Shown piece by piece: positions 26,975 through 36,166 of a DNA stretch of 64,000 nt (its first letter is position 1; the number at the start of each line of letters is the position of its first letter). The stretch spans positions 1 to 64,000 of the forward strand of contig JAJDDO010000033.1 in assembly GCA_029260265.1 (NCBI GenBank), in the 5' to 3' direction. Source of the stretch: Phycisphaerales bacterium (GTDB taxonomy: Bacteria; Planctomycetota; Phycisphaerae; Phycisphaerales; UBA1924). Made by a program: the position numbers and the translations under genes. The notes below the pieces were generated by a model. The model ran no database searches. It had not been told where the DNA came from and worked only from the letters and a program-made list of their open reading frames with translations.

Positions 26975-28243
26975 TTAGGCTGCGGGGTCTTTTTTGATCA
27001 GGGTGTGCGCCCGATTCTCGAAGTTCCGCGCGATCTGACGCAGGCTGAACTCATCGTTGGAGCCTGGATAGAAGTTGTCATCAGCCACATCATGCCCGTC
27101 GGCGTACACGATCGACAACGAGGTATCCGCCCGCAGATCGAACCGCTCGCCGCGTTCTTCATCCTCGAAATGGGTCAGCTCGTCAACGATCGGTCGGCAT
27201 GGATCTTCCGAGGACCAATCGACCACCACGCCTTTGGTGCCGTTGCTCAGTCGCACGATCGTCCCGGGCGCATAAGGTGGGCAGACGGCGATCAACGCGC
27301 GCAGCACAACCGGATCAATCAGGTTTCGGTACTTTGGACCCAGCAGCATCTTGAGCGCACGCACCGGCGGACGCGATGGGGTGCCCTCTTCAGAATCGCC
27401 GTGGGTTGAAGCAGGATGAACCATCCGATCATACAGATCCGCTGCAGAAATAATGCGTGCAAAGATATGGATCTGCGAACCTTTCCGGTCCACAAACTTG
27501 CCCTTATCGATTTCTCTCTTGGGGAATCCTGACCCGTCGTATCGTTGATGATGATGCAGGACGGCTGCTGCGGCGGAGGGCTCAATGTGCCCGCGGATCA
27601 TCTCGTACCCAATGCGCGTGTGGCTCTGCCATTCGGGGTCTGATTCGTCATGCTCGCGTGACCATCGCTCGCGAACCTCACGCGGCAGGCGTGTCATCCC
27701 AATATCGTGCAACATCGCGGCGACACCCAGATTGGTGACATCTTTGGCCAGATGCGCCGGCAGTCTGCCGCGTTCTCGCATCAGGTAGAACCCCAGACGG
27801 ATGCCCATCAGCATCGAGATGTACCCGACATTGGCGCCATGACGGACCGCGGGCTGACCTGAATCAACCAGCTCGCCGACAAAGACCGCCGAGCATGGAT
27901 CATCGATCAATCTGCCCATCAGCTTGCCCATTGATGCTTTGTATTGGCTGAAGTGCAGCTTGGCGTGCACATTGTGCCTGGCCTCGTCGAATGCGTTTGC
28001 GACATCGGAAGCGACAGCGGCACGGGCGGCCATCACGCGCGTAGAGACAAACCGGCGGATCTGCGCCATCTGCGGGTACTTGATCCAGACCTCGGGCAGG
28101 CGCAGCTCGCGCATGCGATCGATCGTACTGCTTTCCAGTGTCACGCCCGGCTTGAGCAGGATGGTGTTATGCGTCTTGGGATGGAACACCGGCATCGCCA
28201 GCACCATCCCTGCTTGCGCATGGGAGATGGGTACCCGCAGCAT
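26975..28243 (-). CDS. HD-GYP domain phosphodiesterase, probably for cyclic di-GMP
   Basis: 422 residues, ATG with AGGAG six bases upstream. The N-terminal 60 residues resemble the DUF3391-like entry domain of HD-GYP proteins. The metal-dependent domain (about 125-290) has VRHGANVGYIS, AAMLHDIGMTRLP, HTRIGYEMI and HHHQRYDGSGFP. The HD pair is intact, but the usual HDIGK reads HDIGM and the GYP triad reads GFP. A C-terminal beta domain (about 330-380, PPYAPGTIVRLSNGTKGVVVDW) is common in this family. It probably degrades c-di-GMP, in line with the nearby pilus genes. The Tyr-to-Phe change is conservative, so activity is likely but not certain. Confidence 0.88.
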   Translation of the reverse strand: MLRVPISHAQAGMVLAMPVFHPKTHNTILLKPGVTLESSTIDRMRELRLPEVWIKYPQMAQIRRFVSTRVMAARAAVASDVANAFDEARHNVHAKLHFSQYKASMGKLMGRLIDDPCSAVFVGELVDSGQPAVRHGANVGYISMLMGIRLGFYLMRERGRLPAHLAKDVTNLGVAAMLHDIGMTRLPREVRERWSREHDESDPEWQSHTRIGYEMIRGHIEPSAAAAVLHHHQRYDGSGFPKREIDKGKFVDRKGSQIHIFARIISAADLYDRMVHPASTHGDSEEGTPSRPPVRALKMLLGPKYRNLIDPVVLRALIAVCPPYAPGTIVRLSNGTKGVVVDWSSEDPCRPIVDELTHFEDEERGERFDLRADTSLSIVYADGHDVADDNFYPGSNDEFSLRQIARNFENRAHTLIKKDPAA

Positions 28244-28315
28244 CGTTTGCTCCTACATTGGTGGTGTCGTCCATGATGAAAGTATCGGTTCCAACTCCGC
28301 CCAACATCGCTGAGA

Positions 28316-29272
28316 TCAGAGGGAATTCGCGCCCATGGTCGTGTATGAAACGATCACATAAACAAGGTAGCCGGTAACAAACACCACCCCGAGCACGCGT
28401 CCGAGAACCGGGCGGATGGCGCAGAGCACCAATAAACCAACGCTCACCCCCACCATGACCCAGATATGAGACATCATTGAACTGTCGATTCCCAGAGGCG
28501 AGACCAACGCGGTCACCCCGAGGACACTGAGCAGGTTGAATACATTGGACCCGATCACATTTCCTATTGCCATATCGGACTGTTTTTTGGTTGCCGCCCG
28601 CAGGGTTGCAGCCAGCTCGGGCAGGCTCGTCCCGAACGCGACGACCGTGGTGCCGACCACTCCCTCAGAGACACCCACACGCAGGGCAAGTTCAGAAGCT
28701 CCGGCAACCAACGCCTTAGCGCCAAGCCCGAGCCCAACAACACCAAGGGCGATGAAGAGCAGGTCTACCCTGATCGGCTTTGGCTTGCTTGCTGTATCAT
28801 CGAACCCGTGCTCGATGTCTTCTCTGTGGGTGCGGATGATAAAGATGACATACCCAACCAGCCCCGCCGCGAGAACAATGCCTTCGATGCGTGTGATCAG
28901 ATGATCGAGCATTATCAGTGTGGCGAGCGCTGTGATCCCGACCATGATCGGCAGCTCAACAAGGCGCACACGCCGATGCACACCGATCGGTGCGATCAGC
29001 CCGCCGACGCCGAGGATCAAGAGGATATTGGCGATGTTGGATCCAACCACATTGCCTACTGCGAGTCCGGGGGCATCCTGCAATGCCGCACCAACACACG
29101 CGAACAACTCGGGCGCACTGGTCCCGAACGCGACGACGGTCACCCCGATGGCGAAATGGCTCAGCCCGAGTTGAGCAGCGAGCTGCGCCGCACCTCGCAC
29201 GAGCGCCTCGGCCCCGGCGATAAGCACCGCAAGACCGACAACCAAGACCACAATTGAGAGTCCGATCGACAT
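28316..29272 (-). CDS. Calcium/sodium antiporter, CaxA/YrbG family
   Basis: 318 residues with ten hydrophobic segments in two inverted halves. Each half carries the exchanger alpha repeat: GVTVVAFGTSAPELFACVGAALQ with AVGNVVGSNIANILLILG, and GTTVVAFGTSLPELAATLRAATK with AIGNVIGSNVFNLLSVLG. These place acidic and Asn residues around the cation path. The family exchanges Na or K for Ca across the inner membrane. It lies three bases after the stop... of the lipoprotein gene on the same strand, suggesting a shared transcript. Confidence 0.93.
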   Translation of the reverse strand: MSIGLSIVVLVVGLAVLIAGAEALVRGAAQLAAQLGLSHFAIGVTVVAFGTSAPELFACVGAALQDAPGLAVGNVVGSNIANILLILGVGGLIAPIGVHRRVRLVELPIMVGITALATLIMLDHLITRIEGIVLAAGLVGYVIFIIRTHREDIEHGFDDTASKPKPIRVDLLFIALGVVGLGLGAKALVAGASELALRVGVSEGVVGTTVVAFGTSLPELAATLRAATKKQSDMAIGNVIGSNVFNLLSVLGVTALVSPLGIDSSMMSHIWVMVGVSVGLLVLCAIRPVLGRVLGVVFVTGYLVYVIVSYTTMGANSL

Positions 29273-29275
29273 GAT

Positions 29276-30343
29276 CTAAGGCGTTTCCTTTCCGTTCGAT
29301 CGCTCGGGCAAGAGCCGATACCCGCCCTCAGTCCGTGGGATCAGCACCACGATCACGCTTCTGGGCGGATCGTAGACGCGTTGGGCAACCCGAGGACCGG
29401 AACCCTTGCTCGTCAGCATGATCTCACCGAGTGTCCGCAGCGACTCCTCTTTCGCCCCCGCGATCGGACCGGCTTGTGCTCTTGGTGATGCGTTGCCTTG
29501 CCCGCTTTTGACGAGGGCAGTCGACTCCGAATCTCCAGCCGCTTGATTGACATCTGCAGCAGGATCAGACAACCGCGAAGGGCCGATCGCGTCTTCTTTG
29601 GGCTGGTCTTTATCGAGTTCGTCGTTGAGCAGCGACCAATCGGCATCGGGGGAGGCGCCGACGAGCATCAGTGCGTGTCGACCGTCGGCGTGCACACCTG
29701 CGAGCAACCCGTCGAGCACCGGACCCAGATCATCAATCATCGGTAAACGCTCATCGCCGAGCAGATCTTGGTACGGCGAGCGTTCCAGCTCGATCTGCAC
29801 GCCGAGATCAATCCGAACCCCCGGCTCGACACCGAGCTCGCCCATCATCGGCTGAATCCACGAACGCGCAATCACCCGAGGCTTGCCCCGCTCGACGCGT
29901 GCTTCGCTGTCACCGGCCCGCACCCGCTGCCCTTGCAGCATCCCGCCTCGAACAATCGGGCGCCATTGCGGGAACTCACCGAGCCACTGCACACGCACGG
30001 GTTGAATCGGTCGCAGCGTCCCGAGCACATCGAGCACACGATCGACCGGGACTACACACCACCGGTACCCGTTTGCACGCCAGCGTTGGCGTTCGTCTTC
30101 ATCGATCACTTCGCTCTGGGTATCAAACTCGCCCAACGCACGAGCGACCGCGTGCTCGGTGTTGTCCATGATCCACATCTGGACCTCGAGCCCGCGTGTA
30201 GAGTTTGAACTCACCGGCGGCGGAGCGCCGAGCGTGACCCAGTCAGATTGCAATGCACCCTGCCCCTTGGATGCGCGGCACCCAGGCGCACACAAGAGCG
30301 CGCCCAAGCCAAGAGCCGCGATAAACCATCCGACTGTGATCAT
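29276..30343 (-). CDS. Lipoprotein of unknown function
   Basis: 355 residues. The signal sequence MITVGWFIAALGLGALLCAPGC ends in a lipobox with Cys22, followed by R-A-S, so outer membrane or periplasmic anchoring is likely. The mature part is soluble, with a first domain (about 45-220, LEVQMWIMDNTEHAVARALGEF and DLGVQIELERSPYQDLLGDERL). A low-complexity acidic linker (about 245-310) and a short C-terminal strand region (PPRSVIVVLIPRTEGGYRLLPE) follow. No known catalytic residues are seen. The ATG overlaps the TGA of the LOG-family gene and the stop lies three bases before the exchanger start, so the three form an operon. Confidence 0.75.
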   Translation of the reverse strand: MITVGWFIAALGLGALLCAPGCRASKGQGALQSDWVTLGAPPPVSSNSTRGLEVQMWIMDNTEHAVARALGEFDTQSEVIDEDERQRWRANGYRWCVVPVDRVLDVLGTLRPIQPVRVQWLGEFPQWRPIVRGGMLQGQRVRAGDSEARVERGKPRVIARSWIQPMMGELGVEPGVRIDLGVQIELERSPYQDLLGDERLPMIDDLGPVLDGLLAGVHADGRHALMLVGASPDADWSLLNDELDKDQPKEDAIGPSRLSDPAADVNQAAGDSESTALVKSGQGNASPRAQAGPIAGAKEESLRTLGEIMLTSKGSGPRVAQRVYDPPRSVIVVLIPRTEGGYRLLPERSNGKETP

Positions 30344-31470
30344 TCAGCGCCAAACGAGTTGATACGATCGATCAACGATCGGATCAGCCCGAACTTGTAC
30401 TTGGTGTGATGGAACACAATGCGTGGCAGATCGAGGTGATCACGCTCTTGCTCGAGCGCACCGCATTGGATGATCTCTCCGGTTTTTACAAGCACTCCGA
30501 ACTCGTCATTGAGGATCTGCACCTGCTCATCGGTGATCTTGTTTTTGATGCGGATTACCAGCTTCTCACGGACATACCGCGACGAGTGATAAACACGATA
30601 AAAGTTGGCCACATAGTCCGCAGCGTCTTGCGCGTTCTTGGCCATGTAGTACAGGCTGAAATCTTCGGGGCTGATCCATCCCCGGGCTTCGAGCTGATCA
30701 CGCACGAATGAATCAAGCCCCTGCCAGTAGGTTTGACCTTCTTCCGATGCCTGCCCTTCGACAAACACAATCGGCACCATAGAAGCCTTGCCGGTTTGCA
30801 CAAGGGTCAGGGCCTCGAATGTTTCATCGAGCGTGCCGAACCCGCCGGGGAAGCAGACAACCGCTTCTGCCTGCGACAAGAACATCAGCTTGCGTGTGAA
30901 GAAATAGCGGAAGTTGATCAGCTTTTCATCACCCTTAATAAAGGTGTTGGCGCTGGTCTCGAAGGGGAGTTGGATCGCGACGCCGAAGCTTGACGCTCGC
31001 CCCGGTCCTTCGTGACCGGCCTTCATGATCCCGTCGCCAGCGCCGGTGATCGACATCCAACCCGCTTCGGCCATAAGCCGTGAAAAAACAACCGCTTCAA
31101 GATAATCGGGATGATCTTCCGGGGTTCGCGCTGAACCAAAGATGGTGACCTTGTGCGGCTCGCTGTACTCGCCGAAGACGCGGTACGCATAACGCAGTTC
31201 CTTCATCGCAGCGGTCATCAGCTTGAGCTCGCCCGTATCACGCCCGTCGGGGATGAGCTTGAGTGCGGCCGTCATCAGATCGCGGACGAGCTTGGCGTTG
31301 TAGCTCTCAGCTTCGCCGGCGACCATCTCGAGCAGCTCGATCAACCGGTCTTGGACCTCTCCGTCATCCGCACGGCGGACGGTTGCGTCCTCGGCGGGGA
31401 TGACGCTCTCGCTCAGGGGCTGGGTGCTTGCGGGCGGATTGAGCTCAACCCGGTTATGTTCTTTGTCCAT
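30340..31470 (-). CDS. LOG/TIGR00730-family Rossmann nucleotide-binding protein
   Basis: 376 residues. The core (about 105-290) shows the lysine-decarboxylase-like Rossmann fold: KVTIFGSARTPEDHPDY, SITGAGDGIMKAGHEGPGRASS, and the diagnostic CFPGGFGTLDETFEALTLVQTGK with the PGGxGTxxE motif. This motif acts in phosphoribohydrolases that split cytokinin- or AMP-type ribotides. Both the first 90 and last 90 residues are extra compared with the usual 190-residue enzyme; this longer layout is known in bacteria under the same family name. The substrate is uncertain. It is followed by a coupled lipoprotein gene. Confidence 0.85.
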   Translation of the reverse strand: MDKEHNRVELNPPASTQPLSESVIPAEDATVRRADDGEVQDRLIELLEMVAGEAESYNAKLVRDLMTAALKLIPDGRDTGELKLMTAAMKELRYAYRVFGEYSEPHKVTIFGSARTPEDHPDYLEAVVFSRLMAEAGWMSITGAGDGIMKAGHEGPGRASSFGVAIQLPFETSANTFIKGDEKLINFRYFFTRKLMFLSQAEAVVCFPGGFGTLDETFEALTLVQTGKASMVPIVFVEGQASEEGQTYWQGLDSFVRDQLEARGWISPEDFSLYYMAKNAQDAADYVANFYRVYHSSRYVREKLVIRIKNKITDEQVQILNDEFGVLVKTGEIIQCGALEQERDHLDLPRIVFHHTKYKFGLIRSLIDRINSFGAE

Positions 31471-31525
31471 TCGTATTCCTATCTCATTGTCGAAGTTGAC
31501 TGGTGCGTGAATCTCTTGTCAGCAC

Positions 31526-34500
31526 TCAGTGCTCGGGGGATTCGTCATCCACCCACTGTCCCCACTGCTCACCGATCGGCATCGAATCATGCACGGCTGC
31601 AGCGGTTGGGTTCTTGGTCTTGGACCTTGAAGCATCAACGCTCTGCTCCACCTCGCGGAGCCTGCGTTGTTGATCGGTCTCCGAGCGACCGAGCAGGGCG
31701 CTGAGCACCCGCTTGGTCGATCCAAACTGATCCACACTGTAGGTCGGCTTTGAGAGCGTGCCCGTCACCTTGGTCGTAATCAGTTCATCTCGCAATCCCT
31801 CAAACATTGAGCTCAGCACCGGGATCCGGGCGATCGAGCGTGAGCGGAACCGAAGATCAAGGGCACGATCGATCCATTGCATCGTCCCGTATCCAAGAAT
31901 TTCGATGGTTTTGGAGGTTGCGCTGATCCGCTCGAAGGCGAGGGTATCGCCATCAATATAAAACTCGCCCTCCGCGTTCTGAAGCTTGGAGCCCACTGGA
32001 AGCCGCAGATTGCTCGCCTCAAGAACATTGAGAATACCCGGCAGGGCGACCACCGAACCGCCAGAAACCTGTGCGTACCCGCGCCCGACGCGGGTGCCCG
32101 GCTCGCCGAGGATCCCCGACATCGAGAGATCGGCCAGCATCACACCTCGCGAATAATCATCATCTACATCCCACGCAGACCGGACACGATCTTCACCAAA
32201 GACCGGCGGCCCCTCAAGCCCACCCGGAGGCAACAGCAGGTCATTGAACATCGGAGCCGCCCGCACTCCAGAGCCGTGCAACTCTGCCCAGTACCGTGCT
32301 TGCCCGTCTTCGCTTGGCCGGATCTGGGCGCTGCCCGCGACCCGTCCGCCGTGCATCGATGCGTCGATCTCGGGGATCAGCACGACACCCGGGCGGGCGG
32401 CATCCCCGATAATCTGCACGCTCCCCTCGCTGAGCCGCAATGCCCCAGCGCGGAACTGATCCGCGTTTAGCCCGATCTCGTACCCAACGCGCCCATCGAC
32501 GGATGCGGCAACAAAGTCAACCGAGCCATCGAGTTCGGTAATCGGCGCGCCGATGAGGGCGTGCCCGCCGACAATCTCTGCGCCGCCAGAGACATTGAAG
32601 TCCATCTCCCCGGTGCCCACGCCATCGGCGACGAGCCTGAGCCCGCTGATATCAATCGCTCCGGTCGATCCGAGTTCTAGATTTGTGATCACACGATCAA
32701 GCACCCGTGGCACAACCCCACGCAGGGGCGAATCAAGCACACCGCCCGATGCATCGATCCGGAGATCAACCCCGAGCCCGCCATCGCCGAATGCCCAGTC
32801 CCCGTCGATGCCCATCGCGTAGCCGTCGCCGGTACCCTTGAGTTCCTCCACCGTGCCCTTGGTACCCTCGAACTGGACTGATCCGCTGACCTGCGGAAAC
32901 TCGATCTGGCGTTCGTTCATGTTGAACGACAGGCTGCTCGGATCAAAGCGCCCGTCAATCGCCAGCGGCGGCATCACGATTGCCCCATCAACCCCGCGAT
33001 CTATCAATCCAACATCCCTGGGCGTAAGCAGCACCGCGAGATCGAACTTCCCGTCGATATCATAATCGGACATGACATCAATCCCATCATCGCCGCCCTG
33101 GGCGATGATCGCGCGAACGAGCCCCGAGCCAAGCCGCCCATCCGCGTAATGCACATCGAGCGTGTCGTCGCTGCTCGGCTCATAGTACCGACGCCCGCGG
33201 GCAAGCGAGAGGTCGCCGTGAAGTGTCGCGATCCCCGCATCCAGACCATCGACCTTCAGCGGCACGCGGAACCCGTCAAACCCGATCCGCGGGAGCACCC
33301 CAAGATCCAGAGTCGCTCGCCCCCAAGATGCGCCGGTTCGGTATCGTTGATCCCCAAGGTCAATCGCAAAGTGTTCGATGCGATCGAGTACGAGCGTGGT
33401 GCTCGCATACCCGCCGACATACCCCTCGATGGTCGATTGCACCGCCAGCAGCGCATCAGGGTTCGTACGCTCTCGCCAAGAACTCATCTGTCGGGCAATG
33501 GTCGGCGAGACCACCGCGACCGCGTGCTCGAGCGGCATCGCAAGATCAAGCCCGTCTGCACGCGCACGAACATACATTTGCGGGCCCGGAGCGGGCGGCC
33601 CGAAATCCAGCGGCAGCAACCCGCCATCGCGACGAACACCGTCAAAGCCCGCCGCCTTGCTTGGCAGGGTCAGTTGGGTGAGCACATGCATCTCGGTGGG
33701 CGCGAGCGGCTGATCGGGGGAGTACAGATGCCCATCAAGATCGACAACGATCATTTCTTCGGTCAGGTAGATCGTGCCGATCACCTTGTCCATCGCGATC
33801 GGGTCGATGGTCAATGAAGACCCATCGGGGTACAGCTCGGGCATGGGCATCGGGCGTGCCGTCCCCTCGGTGATCAATGCCTCAACATCGTACCCGAGCT
33901 TGTTGTTCGCCCTTGCGCCGAGCACCGCATCGCATTCGACCATGCCATCGAGGCGTAACCGATCGAGGATCCGCCGCAGGGTAACCGCATCGGGATCATC
34001 GCCCTGGTCGTCACGGTACCCCGGTATAGCAGCAATCAATCGCTGGTCGATCGGGATATCGCGGACCTTGACACCAATCACCGGCAGCGGCTTTATCCCC
34101 GATTCTTGCTCGGTGAGGTCAAGAAAGACATCGACCGTCGCCCATCCGCCGCTCAGCCCGGTGTATTGCCCGCCCGTGAGTTCAACATGATCGTCGTCGA
34201 TGAAGATCCGGACCTCGTTGGCGACGATCGGCAGCGGGAAATGCTTGGGTACCAAGCCGGCGTGATCGAGCAGCACATCCGTTTCAGTCGTCCACCGATT
34301 ATCGCTCGCACGCTCGGGATGCCTGCGGAGCACCACCGAGATGTCCGCATTGCCGCCAAAGTCAAACCCGGGCACTTCGAGCATTGCTTCGATCGATGCG
34401 AGCTCTTGGGCGAGCACCGGGCGGCGAATCTCATCGGCGGCACGCAACTCGCGGGCGATCAACCTCCGGCTCTCTTCGAGTGATCGTCGGTCCTCGGCGG

Positions 34501-36088
34501 TGAGCAGCAGCCCGTCCTCGATGATCGCGCTGTACTTGCTTTCGCTGAACAGTGAATCGACCAGCTTTCGCTGCGAGTTGCTCATCGCAGCCCTGAGCGA
34601 GTCATCAATCGCAAGCCCTTTGATATCGAGATTCAGTTTAACCACCGAATGCTCACCGAGTGGGGCAAAAAGCCCGGTCGAGACCAGTTCAGCGCCCGTC
34701 GGGCCGAGGCCCTCGATCCGCTCGACAACGAGCTGGTCTGAATCGAATCGGATAACGCCGCTGAGTTGCGAGAACGGATAGGGAAACTTTTTGTACCGTG
34801 CGGTTCCGTTGCTGATCTTCGCGTTTCCGGAGATATCGATCTCACCGCCATCGGCGGGCGAACCGCGGGTTATATTGAGTGTCGCGTCGACATCGAGCTT
34901 CAGATCGGTAAACCGATCGAGCTTCGCGATGACCGATTCAGGTAAAAACTTTCGCGGGCGGAACTCGTCGGAGATGGTAAAGTCGGTCCGGATGCTGCAG
35001 GCGAACGGGCTGTCGGTGCTCAGCCCGCCGTAATCAATATCGACTCGGTACCCAAGCTCATCGACCATCCCCGAGAGTTCTGCGTTGACCCCTTCGGTAC
35101 CGAAGCGGATTGTCCCGCGGGTATCACGCATCCGCAGCAGCTCGCCGTCGCCCACCATCGAATACTCATCATCGAACGGGAGATTGAGCCCCACCCCATC
35201 GAGTGTCAGCTCGATCGTCAGCTCGCCGTCACTGGCGAGGCTAAACCGTGTGGTTGCAAGCTCACCGGCAAGGCCAAGCCGCTCGTAGATTGGTCGAGAT
35301 GAACTCGGAACAATCGACGCGGGCCAATCCTCGAGCCTGAATCCATCGAGCGTCCCCTGCACGCCCGCATCCGAGACGGTCCCCGAGAGGGCGAGCGTGC
35401 CGCGTACTTGCGCGTTTGGTTCAGAGAGCGAAGGCTCAACCGGAAGCGCAACAAACTCAAACGATGAAATCCCCTGCGCGTCTGGTGCGAAACTCTGACC
35501 CGAAACACGCAGCCGCTTGAGCACCCGATAGTCTTGTGAGTCATGCTCACCGATCTCAACGATCCCGCCAACGATCTGGATTGCCGGCAGCGTCGAATCT
35601 CCGCCGCCGCCCGAACCAAGCACGATTTCAGAGAGATTCAGTTTTCCAGTTTCTGAGGATTGGCTGAGGCGAATTTCAGGACCATCGAGATGAACAGAGC
35701 TCAGCGCCGCCGATCCGCGCAGCGTCGACCACCAATCCATCATCACCACGGCACGATCAACCTCAATCACCCTTGACGCCTGCCCGTCGACACCGGGCAC
35801 AAAGAACTCGGCCTGGCGGATCACCACACGCCCATTCGGCATCAGCTTGATCGAGCCCGCACGCATATCCAGCCCGGTCTGCTCGCTCACAATCGGCTTA
35901 ACAACCCAGTTTACCACCGGGGTCTGCCCGAGCACCAATACAATCAGGAGCAGAGCCAGAGGCGTGAAGACCAAGGCCCGCACCACACGCCGACGCCATC
36001 GCTTCGGGCGGGGGCTCGCGCCCCGGATCACCTCTTCTGCACTGGTTGGGGGGGTCTTGGGCATCCGCTCGGTCCTCGAAACAACCAT
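31526..36088 (-). CDS. Giant AsmA/TamB-like envelope protein
   Basis: 1520 residues from an ATG at 36088 (GGGG six bases upstream); ATGs at 36091 and 36064 are alternatives, and the frame further up runs into radA. A basic N-terminus (RPKRWRRRVVRAL) precedes one membrane helix (VFTPLALLLIVLVLGQ), then a long beta-rich periplasmic rod. The C-terminal 300 residues carry the AsmA-type block GGSVVALPGILNVLEASNLRLP, GEFYIDGDTLAFERISATS, LDLRFRSRS and LITTKVTGTLSKPTYSV. Such proteins form hydrophobic grooves that move phospholipid between membranes. It faces radA, with 78 bases between the starts. It follows the usual fold of this family, but its length is at the upper end. Confidence 0.85.
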   Translation of the reverse strand: MVVSRTERMPKTPPTSAEEVIRGASPRPKRWRRRVVRALVFTPLALLLIVLVLGQTPVVNWVVKPIVSEQTGLDMRAGSIKLMPNGRVVIRQAEFFVPGVDGQASRVIEVDRAVVMMDWWSTLRGSAALSSVHLDGPEIRLSQSSETGKLNLSEIVLGSGGGGDSTLPAIQIVGGIVEIGEHDSQDYRVLKRLRVSGQSFAPDAQGISSFEFVALPVEPSLSEPNAQVRGTLALSGTVSDAGVQGTLDGFRLEDWPASIVPSSSRPIYERLGLAGELATTRFSLASDGELTIELTLDGVGLNLPFDDEYSMVGDGELLRMRDTRGTIRFGTEGVNAELSGMVDELGYRVDIDYGGLSTDSPFACSIRTDFTISDEFRPRKFLPESVIAKLDRFTDLKLDVDATLNITRGSPADGGEIDISGNAKISNGTARYKKFPYPFSQLSGVIRFDSDQLVVERIEGLGPTGAELVSTGLFAPLGEHSVVKLNLDIKGLAIDDSLRAAMSNSQRKLVDSLFSESKYSAIIEDGLLLTAEDRRSLEESRRLIARELRAADEIRRPVLAQELASIEAMLEVPGFDFGGNADISVVLRRHPERASDNRWTTETDVLLDHAGLVPKHFPLPIVANEVRIFIDDDHVELTGGQYTGLSGGWATVDVFLDLTEQESGIKPLPVIGVKVRDIPIDQRLIAAIPGYRDDQGDDPDAVTLRRILDRLRLDGMVECDAVLGARANNKLGYDVEALITEGTARPMPMPELYPDGSSLTIDPIAMDKVIGTIYLTEEMIVVDLDGHLYSPDQPLAPTEMHVLTQLTLPSKAAGFDGVRRDGGLLPLDFGPPAPGPQMYVRARADGLDLAMPLEHAVAVVSPTIARQMSSWRERTNPDALLAVQSTIEGYVGGYASTTLVLDRIEHFAIDLGDQRYRTGASWGRATLDLGVLPRIGFDGFRVPLKVDGLDAGIATLHGDLSLARGRRYYEPSSDDTLDVHYADGRLGSGLVRAIIAQGGDDGIDVMSDYDIDGKFDLAVLLTPRDVGLIDRGVDGAIVMPPLAIDGRFDPSSLSFNMNERQIEFPQVSGSVQFEGTKGTVEELKGTGDGYAMGIDGDWAFGDGGLGVDLRIDASGGVLDSPLRGVVPRVLDRVITNLELGSTGAIDISGLRLVADGVGTGEMDFNVSGGAEIVGGHALIGAPITELDGSVDFVAASVDGRVGYEIGLNADQFRAGALRLSEGSVQIIGDAARPGVVLIPEIDASMHGGRVAGSAQIRPSEDGQARYWAELHGSGVRAAPMFNDLLLPPGGLEGPPVFGEDRVRSAWDVDDDYSRGVMLADLSMSGILGEPGTRVGRGYAQVSGGSVVALPGILNVLEASNLRLPVGSKLQNAEGEFYIDGDTLAFERISATSKTIEILGYGTMQWIDRALDLRFRSRSIARIPVLSSMFEGLRDELITTKVTGTLSKPTYSVDQFGSTKRVLSALLGRSETDQQRRLREVEQSVDASRSKTKNPTAAAVHDSMPIGEQWGQWVDDESPEH

Positions 36089-36166
36089 CATAGACCCCAA
36101 AGAAGATCGCCTCGATTCTACTCCTTCCAAAGACCAAACACCCGACGGGCGTGCTATCCTTCTTTC

